Part shown: positions 37,010 to 44,375 of the stretch, piece after piece
How positions within the stretch are numbered: the stretch's first letter is position 1
Layout: every line of letters begins with the position of its first letter
Assembly: GCA_016794425.1 (NCBI GenBank)
Contig: JAEUHR010000003.1
Span: 186,001-250,000 of the forward strand
From: Planctomycetota bacterium
GTDB lineage: Bacteria; Planctomycetota; UBA1135; UBA2386
Direction: 5' to 3'
DNA: 64,000 nt
Made by a program: the position numbers and the translations under genes
Notes under the pieces: generated by a model
Database searches by the model: none
Seen by the model: only the letters and a program-made list of their open reading frames with translations
Told to the model about the DNA's origin: nothing

Positions 37010-37145
37010 GGCGAGGCGGCCTGCGTTCGGCAAAGGAGCGCCGACGCAAGCTGGTTGGCCACAAGCTATCGCAGCGTCCGTACGGTGTCACCATAGTCGC
37101 CGCGGCTCCAGCCCGGCGCGCGCTGCGACCGATAGCACGGCGGCC

Positions 37146-37511
37146 ATGGCCGAGGGGGACGAGCAGGACGCGCCGCACACCGGTGAGGCCCGGGCGCGGC
37201 TGCGCGCCGTCGCCGGTCCGGTCGGGCCGGTCGAACCCCAGCCGTCCGTGCGGCTGCGCCGCGAGTTCAAGGGCCTGACCGTCGCCGACCTGCTGTGTGC
37301 CGACCTCGTCGAACAGCTGCCCGGGCGGGTGCGTTCGGCGCTGCGCCACCTCGAGCGCGGCGACCTCGCGGCGGCCGAACGCGCGCTGCCGGGCGAGTTC
37401 GCGCCGGTGCTGCCGGGGCCCGGTCATCGGCGGCGGCGGTCGTGGCGGCGGCGCATCGTGGTCGCGATGCTGCTGGCGATCGTGGCCGCGGCGGTGGCGC
37501 TGTACGCGTGA
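37146..37511 (+). CDS. small C-terminally anchored membrane protein, unknown
   Basis: 121 aa. It starts at an ATG after a 136-base gap. A charged cytoplasmic part contains FKGLTVADLLCADLVEQLPGR and a helix-turn-like RSALRHLERGDLAAAERALPG. It ends in a basic cluster (HRRRRSWRRR) followed by one hydrophobic segment (IVVAMLLAIVAAAVALYA) at the very C-terminus, a tail-anchored layout. I do not recognise the family. It lies just upstream of a GT2 gene on the same strand. Confidence 0.55.
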   Translation: MAEGDEQDAPHTGEARARLRAVAGPVGPVEPQPSVRLRREFKGLTVADLLCADLVEQLPGRVRSALRHLERGDLAAAERALPGEFAPVLPGPGHRRRRSWRRRIVVAMLLAIVAAAVALYA

Positions 37512-37569
37512 GCCACCGGCAGCGAAAGCACCGGGTGCACTCTTCCGCGCGGTGCCGCGTCGGTTCACG

Positions 37570-38592
37570 ATGGGGGTCTCCATCGTGAGCGAGCCGGTCC
37601 AACCCACGTCGCAGCGGCGTCCGTCCGAGCCGGTTCGGTCGCGCCCCGTCGTCAGCGTCGTGGTGCCGATCTACAACGAGCGCGACAACGTGGCCGCGCT
37701 GCACGATGCGCTGACGCACGCGCTGGTGCAGCTGCAGCGGCCGTACGAGATCGTGCTGGTCGACGACGGCAGCCGCGACGGCACCCGCGACGTGCTGCGC
37801 TCGCTGGCTGCCGACGACCCGCACCTGCGCGTGATCTTCTTCCGCCGCAACTACGGCCAGACCGCGGCGATGGCGGCCGGCTTCGGCGCCTGCCGCGGCC
37901 GCGTGATCGTGTCGATGGACGGCGACCTGCAGAACGACCCGGCCGACATCGGCCGCCTGATCGAGAAGCTCGAACAGGGCTACGACGTGGTCTGCGGCTG
38001 GCGCCGGCACCGGCAGGACCGCGTCGCGACGCGCCTCTTGCCGAGCAAGGTCGCGAACTTCCTGATCGCGCGCGTCACCGGCGCGCGCATCCACGACACC
38101 GGCTGTTCGCTGAAGGCCTACCGCGGCTGGGTCGTGCGCAGCCTCGTGCTCTACTCGGACATGCACCGCTTCCTGGCCGCGCTCGGCGTCGGCCTCGGTG
38201 CGCGCATCGCCGAGCTGCCGGTGCGCCACCACGCGCGGCGCGCCGGCAAGTCGAAGTACGGCCTCGGGCGCGTGTTCCGCGTGCTGGCCGACCTGGTCGG
38301 CATCAAGATGCTGATCCAGTTCGCGGCGCACCCGATCCGCTGGTTCACGCTGCTGTCGCTGCCGCTGTTCGTGCTGTCGCCGATGATGTTCCTGCTCGGC
38401 TTCGTCAAGGCGACCCGCGAGGGCTGGGTCTGGTTCGGCGACTACGACATGGCGGCCGTCGCCGCCGGCGCCGTCGCGCTGCTGACCGCCGCGAACGTGT
38501 TCCTGCTCGGCTTCCTGGCCGAGCTGCAGGTCAAGGTGTCGAAGTTCTTCCGTCAGCGGGTCTCGGTCACGGCGCGGGAGGCCGCGCGATGA
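37570..38592 (+). CDS. family 2 glycosyltransferase, polyprenyl-phosphate type
   Basis: 340 aa from the ATG at 37570. The GT-A catalytic motifs are intact: VVPIYNERDN, LVDDGSRDGT (64-72) and the DxD motif in SMDGDLQNDP (117-119). After the catalytic domain, KSKYGLGRVFRVLADL leads to two C-terminal transmembrane spans (TLLSLPLFVLSPMMFLLGF and AVAAGAVALLTAANVFLLGF), the layout of ArnC/GtrB-like enzymes. It probably moves a sugar from an NDP-sugar onto undecaprenyl phosphate. Its stop overlaps the next gene (ATGA), which encodes a related but degenerate domain. Confidence 0.9.
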   Translation: MGVSIVSEPVQPTSQRRPSEPVRSRPVVSVVVPIYNERDNVAALHDALTHALVQLQRPYEIVLVDDGSRDGTRDVLRSLAADDPHLRVIFFRRNYGQTAAMAAGFGACRGRVIVSMDGDLQNDPADIGRLIEKLEQGYDVVCGWRRHRQDRVATRLLPSKVANFLIARVTGARIHDTGCSLKAYRGWVVRSLVLYSDMHRFLAALGVGLGARIAELPVRHHARRAGKSKYGLGRVFRVLADLVGIKMLIQFAAHPIRWFTLLSLPLFVLSPMMFLLGFVKATREGWVWFGDYDMAAVAAGAVALLTAANVFLLGFLAELQVKVSKFFRQRVSVTAREAAR

Positions 38593-40697
38593 CGCAGCCG
38601 CTGGTGTCGGTGGTGGTCGCGATCAGCGGCCCGGAGGCGCAGCCGCGCAGCGTCGTCGAGGGCATCGGCGCGGCACTGCTCCGGGCCGGCTACCGCGCCG
38701 AGTTCGTGTTCGTGTTCGACGGGCCGGCGGGGCGCTTCGCCGAGGAACTGCGCGAACTGGCGACCCGGTGGACGCTGCACACGGTGCAGCTCGAAGGTGG
38801 TGGGCTCGGCGAGTCGATCGCGCTGTCGGCCGGCGTCGCCAAGGCGAGCGGCGACCACATCGTCAACGTGCCGCCGTACCTGCAGGTCGAGCCGGACGAG
38901 ATCACCAAGGTGGTCGCTGCGCTCGAGGCCGGCGCCGACTGCGTCGCCACGTGGCGGCGCGGCCGCGTCGACCCGTGGCTGAACCAGCTGCAGTCGCGGC
39001 TGTTCAACTGGGTGCTGCGGCTGATCATGAACGCGCCGTTCCACGACCTGAACTCCGGCACGCGCGGCTTCCGCCGCCACGTGCTCGAGGAGGTCGCGGT
39101 GTACGGCGAGCTGTACCGCTTCCTGCCGGTGATGGCGCGGCGCCAGGGCTTCCGCGTCGTCGAGGTCGAGGTGCGCCACCGCGAGGAGAAGGGCCGCGCC
39201 GGCTTCTACGGCGTCGGCGTCTACCTGCGGCGGCTGCTCGACATCCTCGCGATCACGTTCCTGACGCGGTTCACGCAGCGGCCGCTGCGCTTCTTCGGCT
39301 ATCTCGGGTTCGGGGCGATCGCGATCGGCGCGCCGATCGCCGCCTACCACCTGTACCACCGCGTCGTGCACGAGGTGTCGCTGTCGGACAAGCCGGCGTT
39401 CGTGATCGCGTCGATCCTGGCCGCGTTCGGCGTGCAGCTGATCGGCTTCGGCCTGATCGGCGAGATCATCATCTTCACGCAGTCGCCGAACCTGCGCGAC
39501 TACAAGGTCGAGGACGCGATCACCGGCGGTGCCGAGCCGGCCGCCGAACGGCCGCGCGGCGAACCGCCGGCCGCGACCGCCGCGTCGGTCGCGACGCTGC
39601 CGGCCACCGTCGCCGAGCCCGAGCTGCCGCTGCGCGTGCGCGAACTGCTGCCCGGTGAGGACTCGCGCTGGGACGCCTACGTCAGCCGGCATCCGCTCGG
39701 CACACACTTCCACCGCAGCGGCTGGGCGCGCGTCGTCGGCGACACGTTCCACCACACGCAGCACCACCTGGTCGCCGAACAGGGCCGCCGCTGGGTCGGC
39801 GTGCTGCCGCTGTTCCTGGCCAAGAGTCCGTTCCTCGGCCGCAACCTGGTCAGCATGCCGTACGCGGTCTACGGCGGCGTGCTCGGCGACGACGCCGCCG
39901 CGCAGGCGCTGCTGCTGGACCACGCGGCACAGCTCGGCCGCGAACTCGAGGTCGGCTACGTCGAACTGCGCCACCTCGAGGCGCGGCCCGGCGACCGGCC
40001 GCGGTCGCCGCTCTACGTGACGTTCCGCTGCGACCTGCCGGACGATCCGGCCGAGGTGATGGCGCGGATCCCGAAGAAGGCCCGCGCGGAGGTCCGCTGC
40101 GCGCGCGAGCCGGTTGCGGCCGCGATCCCGGGCAAGCGGCGCGAGTCGTTCGGCATCCGCGTGACGCCGGACGGTTCGGTCGAGGAGCTGTTCCAGCTGT
40201 TCGCGCAGAACAAGCGGCGGCTCGGTTCGCCGGCGCTGCCGCAGCGCTGGTTCCAGGGCCTGGTCGACGAGTTCGGCCGCGCCGCCGTCGTCCATCGCGC
40301 CGTCACTCCCGGCGGCCGCACGCTGGCCGCCGTGATGTCGTTCTGCTTCAAGGACACGGTCTACGCCTACTACTCGGGCTCGCTCGACGACGTCGAGCGC
40401 ACCGGCGTCAACAACTGGATCTACTGCGCGATCATGGAATGGGCGGTCGAGCAGGGTTACCGCCGGTTCGACTTCGGCCGCAGCCGCGCCGAATCGGGAC
40501 CGGCCGCGTTCAAGCGCAACATGGGCTTCGTCGCCGAGCCGCTGCACTACGAGTACCTGCTGGTCGCGCCCGGCGCGCGGCTGCCGGAGTTCCACCCGAG
40601 CAACCCGCGGCTGGACCTGCCGCGCCGGCTGTGGTCCAAGATGCCCCTGTTCCTCGCCAACCGCCTCGGTGCGCGCCTGTCGCGCTACCTGCCGTGA
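38589..40697 (+). CDS. fusion of a degenerate GT2 domain with a FemAB-like acyltransferase
   Basis: 702 aa. The N-terminal half (about 1-240) follows the GT2 plan of the preceding gene (FVFVFDGPAGRFAEEL, then GVGVYLRRLLDILAITFL) and has two transmembrane spans (about 235-300). Where the DxD motif should be, it reads NVPPYLQVEPDEI, so sugar transfer is unlikely. After an Ala/Pro/Glu linker (about 310-345) comes a FemAB/GNAT-type domain (about 350-690) with ARIPKKARAEVRCA, YYSGSLDDVERTGVNNWIY and FDFGRSRAESGPAAFKRNMGF. These match the FemAB-like proteins associated with XrtA/PEP-CTERM systems. It presumably adds an amino acid or acyl group to an envelope component at the membrane. Confidence 0.85.
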   Translation: MTQPLVSVVVAISGPEAQPRSVVEGIGAALLRAGYRAEFVFVFDGPAGRFAEELRELATRWTLHTVQLEGGGLGESIALSAGVAKASGDHIVNVPPYLQVEPDEITKVVAALEAGADCVATWRRGRVDPWLNQLQSRLFNWVLRLIMNAPFHDLNSGTRGFRRHVLEEVAVYGELYRFLPVMARRQGFRVVEVEVRHREEKGRAGFYGVGVYLRRLLDILAITFLTRFTQRPLRFFGYLGFGAIAIGAPIAAYHLYHRVVHEVSLSDKPAFVIASILAAFGVQLIGFGLIGEIIIFTQSPNLRDYKVEDAITGGAEPAAERPRGEPPAATAASVATLPATVAEPELPLRVRELLPGEDSRWDAYVSRHPLGTHFHRSGWARVVGDTFHHTQHHLVAEQGRRWVGVLPLFLAKSPFLGRNLVSMPYAVYGGVLGDDAAAQALLLDHAAQLGRELEVGYVELRHLEARPGDRPRSPLYVTFRCDLPDDPAEVMARIPKKARAEVRCAREPVAAAIPGKRRESFGIRVTPDGSVEELFQLFAQNKRRLGSPALPQRWFQGLVDEFGRAAVVHRAVTPGGRTLAAVMSFCFKDTVYAYYSGSLDDVERTGVNNWIYCAIMEWAVEQGYRRFDFGRSRAESGPAAFKRNMGFVAEPLHYEYLLVAPGARLPEFHPSNPRLDLPRRLWSKMPLFLANRLGARLSRYLP

Positions 40698-40957
40698 ACG
40701 CCGTGTCCGAACCGTCCGCGCCGTTTCCCCGCATCCCGTCGCCGCCGAAGGTCGAGCACACGCGCTGGTCGCTCGGCCTGGTCGGCTTCTACCTGAGCTG
40801 CGCCGGCGTCGCGCTCGGCGCGACGTTCGCGGCCGCGGGCTACCTGTTCTTCGAGTCGCTCGGCTGGCTCGTGTTCGGCAGCGTGCTGTCGGTGGTCAGC
40901 TGCGTGACCTGCTTCACGTCGCTGCGCGCCGCGCGCCGGCCACCGACGCCGCGCTGA
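40694..40957 (+). CDS. small two-span membrane protein, unknown
   Basis: 87 aa from a GTG overlapping the FemAB stop (GTGA), so it is translationally coupled. A proline-rich N-terminus precedes two hydrophobic helices (SLGLVGFYLSCAGVALGATF and WLVFGSVLSVVSCVTCF) and a basic tail. Coupling suggests it serves the GT2/FemAB proteins as a membrane partner. I do not recognise the family. Confidence 0.6.
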   Translation: MNAVSEPSAPFPRIPSPPKVEHTRWSLGLVGFYLSCAGVALGATFAAAGYLFFESLGWLVFGSVLSVVSCVTCFTSLRAARRPPTPR

Positions 40958-40965
40958 CGCCGGCC

Positions 40966-41523
40966 TCAGCTCCGCGCCAGCAGCCAGTCGACCGCGGCCG
41001 CCAGGTCGGCGGCCTCGTGGTCGGGCACGAAGCCCTCGGCGCGCAGCTGCGCCTGTTCGGCGGCGAACGGTTTGCCGCTGCGCACATGCACCGTCCGCAG
41101 GCCGAGCCCACGCGCCGGCAGCAGGTCGCGCGCGCTGTCGCCGATCAGCGCGCCGCCCGCGAACGCGACGCCGAGCAGGTCGCGCGCCTGGTGCAGCAGG
41201 CCCGGCTTCGGCTTGCGGCAGGCGCAGTCGCCGCCGTAGCCGCCCACGGCCGCGGGCAGGTGCGGGCAGTGCAGCCACGCCAGCGGCAGACCGCCGAGGC
41301 GCTGGTGCAGTTCGCCGTGGATGCGCGCCAGCATCGCCTCGTCGAAGTAGCCGCGCGCGATGCCGCTCTGGTTGGTCACGACGACGAGCCGGTAGCCGGC
41401 GGCGTCGAGCCGCTGCAGCGCGTCGGCGACGCCCGGCAGCACTTCGAGCTGCGCCGGCGACCGCACGAAGTCGACGTCGCGGTTCAGCGTGCCGTCGCGG
41501 TCGAGGAAGACCGTGCGGCTCAC
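40966..41523 (-). CDS. gmhB: D-glycero-D-manno-heptose 1,7-bisphosphate phosphatase-like HAD enzyme
   Basis: 185 aa from a GTG at 41523 that overlaps the upstream stop (GTGA). HAD motifs are intact: FLDRDGTLNRD (nucleophile Asp and acid Asp), VVTNQSGIARGYF, CRKPKPG with the motif III Lys, and ALIGDSARDLL. The cysteines in LHCPHLPAAVGGYGGDCACRKP form the zinc-binding loop typical of GmhB. The enzyme removes the 7-phosphate during ADP-heptose synthesis for LPS core or surface glycans. The histidinol-phosphatase relative (HisB-N) is the main alternative, but no his genes are nearby. Confidence 0.85.
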   Translation of the reverse strand: MSRTVFLDRDGTLNRDVDFVRSPAQLEVLPGVADALQRLDAAGYRLVVVTNQSGIARGYFDEAMLARIHGELHQRLGGLPLAWLHCPHLPAAVGGYGGDCACRKPKPGLLHQARDLLGVAFAGGALIGDSARDLLPARGLGLRTVHVRSGKPFAAEQAQLRAEGFVPDHEAADLAAAVDWLLARS

Positions 41524-41984
41524 TGCAGCTTCGGCGCCGGGGCCTGGCCGGCCGCGCGCGCCGCCAGCAGTTCGAAGCCGAGCAGCGGCTCGTCGTCGCG
41601 GTAGAGCTTCACGTGCAGGTCGCCGGGCACCATGGCGCCGCGCACGCCGAACGGCACGAAGAAGTCGCCGGCGGTCCAGAAGAACGGCAGCGGTGGCAGC
41701 ACGTCCTCGTAGGCGCCGTCGATCCACTTCGACGTGTAGCCCTCGGTGTACTGGTAGAGGCGCCGCGCGGCGGGCCGGTGGCCCGGCAGGCGCAGTTCGA
41801 CCACGTGGTCGCGGCCGAAGTTGCCGCCGATCGCCAGCATCACCGGCGTCGTGCGGCCGGTGTCCTGGCCGTCGACGAACACTCGCGCGCCGAGCGGGTC
41901 GCTGCTGATCCGGACCATCTCGGTGCTCGACCACCAGGTGCAGGCGGAGGCGGCGAGCAGGGGCAGCACGGCGAGTGCACGCAT
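41520..41984 (-). CDS. PEGA-domain lipoprotein
   Basis: 154 aa. A short signal peptide ends in the lipobox LAASAC (Cys15). A PEGA domain follows immediately (RISSDPLGARVFVDGQDTGRTTPV), a small beta-sandwich found in surface proteins. The rest is aromatic (LYQYTEGYTSKWIDGAYED, PFFWTAGDFFVPFG). It is likely an envelope-exposed lipoprotein. A TAGGAT hexamer (41992-41997) overlaps the stop of the upstream methyltransferase and lies seven bases before the ATG. It is coupled to gmhB downstream. Confidence 0.8.
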   Translation of the reverse strand: MRALAVLPLLAASACTWWSSTEMVRISSDPLGARVFVDGQDTGRTTPVMLAIGGNFGRDHVVELRLPGHRPAARRLYQYTEGYTSKWIDGAYEDVLPPLPFFWTAGDFFVPFGVRGAMVPGDLHVKLYRDDEPLLGFELLAARAAGQAPAPKLQ

Positions 41985-41994
41985 GGTCCGGATC

Positions 41995-42921
41995 CTATCG
42001 GCACGCCGGGGCGGCGTCGTGATCGCGCTGCACCGGTGGCCAGCCGGCAGCCCCCTTGCCGAACACGAACGCGTGCAGCGGGTGGCCGAGGTAGCCGTGG
42101 GCGAGCGAGCCGGCCAGCAGCACCGTGGCCGAGGCGAAGCCGGCCGCGCGCGCGTCGTCGAGCAGGTCCCAGCCGAAGTCGTGGAACACCAGCACGCCCT
42201 CGCGCCGCAGCGGGTCGTGGTGCCGGACCGGCGTCAGCAGGTGGCGCACGCCGTCGGCGGTAGGCTCGGCGCGCACCACCGTCGTCGCCTGCAGGTGCAC
42301 GAACGGCACCGTCAGCTGCAGCACGCCGTCGGGCGCCAGCACGCGCGCCGCGGCCGCCAACGCGCGGCGGTGGTCGGGCACGTGTTCGAGCACGTCGCAC
42401 GACACCACGACGTCGAAGCTCGCCGCGGCGAACGACGGGGCCATCGCGTCCTCGTGCCGGATGCCGCGGTGCACGGTGCCGCCGCGGTGCCCCGGGCCGA
42501 GGAACTCACTGGTCGTGACCGCCCAGGTCTCTCTCCGTCTCTTGCGCAGCCAGGCGCCGAACGCCGTCGCGTGCTCGGTGGCCCAGATCCGTGCCCGCGG
42601 CGACGCCAGGCGCCGCAGCAGGTCGGCGACCAGCCGCTGCCGGCTGGCCAGGCCGCAGCGCGTGCAGCGCAGCGAATTGCGGTAGCCGTCGCTGCCGAGG
42701 CCGGCGGCCGTCGCCAGGTGGCGCCGCTTCGCCACGAACGTCGCTGCGCGACCGCAGGCAGAGCACCAGCCGGCCAGCCGTTGGCGGCCGGTCCAGCCGA
42801 ACCGATGCAGCAGGTCCTGTTCGGCCGTCCAGTGCTGCACCACGGCCGGGTGCTGCAGCAGCGCCGCGTGCTCGGCGGCCGTGCGGGCGGCGTGCAGCCA
42901 GGGTTCGAGGGGTGGGGCCAC
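41995..42921 (-). CDS. class I SAM-dependent methyltransferase with zinc-finger-like N-terminus
   Basis: 308 aa from a GTG at 42921. Another GTG at 43050 would add 43 residues; neither has a Shine-Dalgarno. An N-terminal region has two Cys pairs, CSACGR and LRCTRCGL, of zinc-ribbon type. The methyltransferase core includes FDVVVSCDVLEHVPDHRRAL and LAPDGVLQLTVPF. A canonical glycine-rich motif I is not obvious, because the usual first strand has been replaced. This layout occurs in methyltransferases of polysaccharide clusters. The substrate is unknown. Confidence 0.75.
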   Translation of the reverse strand: MAPPLEPWLHAARTAAEHAALLQHPAVVQHWTAEQDLLHRFGWTGRQRLAGWCSACGRAATFVAKRRHLATAAGLGSDGYRNSLRCTRCGLASRQRLVADLLRRLASPRARIWATEHATAFGAWLRKRRRETWAVTTSEFLGPGHRGGTVHRGIRHEDAMAPSFAAASFDVVVSCDVLEHVPDHRRALAAAARVLAPDGVLQLTVPFVHLQATTVVRAEPTADGVRHLLTPVRHHDPLRREGVLVFHDFGWDLLDDARAAGFASATVLLAGSLAHGYLGHPLHAFVFGKGAAGWPPVQRDHDAAPACR

Positions 42922-42994
42922 GACTCTCCGGGGGCGAGCAGGAGGCCTGGCGCCGCGGCCCGTCAAGCAGCCTGCGGGATCCAGCAGCGAACGC

Positions 42995-43022
42995 TTGGCG
43001 TCGCGGATCGATCCGGTAGCAT
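42995..43022 (+). promoter_or_regulatory. promoter-like pair upstream of the SH3-domain gene
   Basis: -35 TTGGCG (42995-43000), a 16-nt spacer, and -10 TAGCAT (43017-43022). The start codon at 43101 is about 70 nt downstream of the expected transcription start. A clear ribosome-binding site GGAGG follows at 43091-43095. Confidence 0.4.
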
Positions 43023-43100
43023 CGTGCTCCGTCTCCGGTCGGTCGGTCACCGGCCGGAGCGCGTTTCGCCAGAGCCCGGTCGGCTCGTCAGGAGGCTCCC

Positions 43101-44309
43101 TTGGTCACTCGTCTGTTCCCGGGCGGTGGTGCGGCAGGCTCGCGCCGCCGCAGTTCGTCCCTCGTCGCCCTCGCTGCATGCTGCGCCGTGGTCGCCACGG
43201 CTTCGGCCCAAGAACCCGACGGCGCCACGCCGCCGGCCGCCACGCCGCCCGCAGCGGCGCCGGCCGTGCAGGCGCCCGCGCCGGTGCCGGCAGCGGAGCC
43301 CGAACAGCTCGGCCGCATCGTCGCCGAGACCGCACCGTTGCGCTGCTGGCCGTCGACCGCGGCGGTGCCGCCGGTGTTCGAGGACGTGCTGGCGAAGGAC
43401 ACGGTCGTCGCGCTCGGCCGCGCCGAGAACGGCTTCCGTCAGGTCGTGCCGGCGCTCGGCCCGATCGGCTTCGTCAGCCGCAAGTTCGCGGTCGCCGACG
43501 AGGCCGGCAACGTGAAGACCAAGGGCACCAAGGTCGCGTTCCGCTACCGGCCGCGCAGCGGCGAGGCGCCGGTGACGATGCTCGAAGACGGCACCACGCT
43601 GCACGTGCTCGAGGAACAGGAAGAGTGGTACCGCTGCCGCGTGCCGGGCATCGAAGCCTGGGTCGCCGAAGCCGAGGTGCAGGCGATCGAGAAGGACGCC
43701 GCGGCGCTGGCGGCCTACGGCGAGTGGCGCAGCAAGGACGCAGCGCCGATCACGGCGCGCCTCGAGGGCATCACGCAGGCCAAGGCGCGCGCGGCGCAGG
43801 ACCAGGCCGATCTGGCGCAGGTGCAGGTGGTCGAGCAGGCGTTCGCGCAGGAGCTGGCGAAGCCGGTCGGCGACCAGAGGTTCGACTCGTTCGACCAGGC
43901 GCTCGACAAGCTGAAGGCGGGCCTGGCGCCCGAGTCGGCGGCGCTGGCGTCGATCGACGCGCTGAAGAAGCGCATCGACACGCAGCGCTGGATCGCCGAG
44001 GCGACCATCGTGCGCGACAGCAAGCCGGAGCCGCTGCCGGTGCCGCCGGCGATGCCGGTCGACCAGCTCGAACGCTTCCAGTCGATCGGCTGGCTGCGCT
44101 ACGAACGGCGCCTCGGTGGGCCGGGCATCTACTACCTCGAGAAGGGCGGCCGCCGGCAGTGCCTGATCTCGTGCAACACCGGTCGCTACGACCTGTCGTT
44201 GTTCGTCGACCGCGAGGTCGGCGTCAGCGGGCCGCGCCGCCATCCGGCGACCGAGACCCTCAGCGTGCTCGACGCCGAGCGGCTAGAAGTGCTGGGCGTG
44301 CCGAAGTAG
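43101..44309 (+). CDS. secreted protein with SH3-like domains
   Basis: 402 aa from a TTG at 43101, supported by GGAGG at 43091-43095. A signal peptide (SLVALAACCAVVATASAQ, cleavage about residue 36) precedes an Ala/Pro-rich linker. Two bacterial SH3-like modules follow: about 70-125 (LRCWPSTAAVPPVFEDVLAK, GPIGFVSRKF) and about 135-185 (VAFRYRPRSGEAPVTMLED, EEWYRCRVPGIEAWV). A helical region (about 190-310) and a tail (YYLEKGGRRQCLISCNTGRY) follow. SH3b domains often bind cell-wall or other surface ligands. No hydrolase domain is visible. Confidence 0.75.
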   Translation: MVTRLFPGGGAAGSRRRSSSLVALAACCAVVATASAQEPDGATPPAATPPAAAPAVQAPAPVPAAEPEQLGRIVAETAPLRCWPSTAAVPPVFEDVLAKDTVVALGRAENGFRQVVPALGPIGFVSRKFAVADEAGNVKTKGTKVAFRYRPRSGEAPVTMLEDGTTLHVLEEQEEWYRCRVPGIEAWVAEAEVQAIEKDAAALAAYGEWRSKDAAPITARLEGITQAKARAAQDQADLAQVQVVEQAFAQELAKPVGDQRFDSFDQALDKLKAGLAPESAALASIDALKKRIDTQRWIAEATIVRDSKPEPLPVPPAMPVDQLERFQSIGWLRYERRLGGPGIYYLEKGGRRQCLISCNTGRYDLSLFVDREVGVSGPRRHPATETLSVLDAERLEVLGVPK

Positions 44310-44375
44310 CCAGCCGCGCGGTGGCGCCGGCGCTTGCGGGCCGGCCGCACGGCGACCGCAGCCGGTCGCCGGCGA

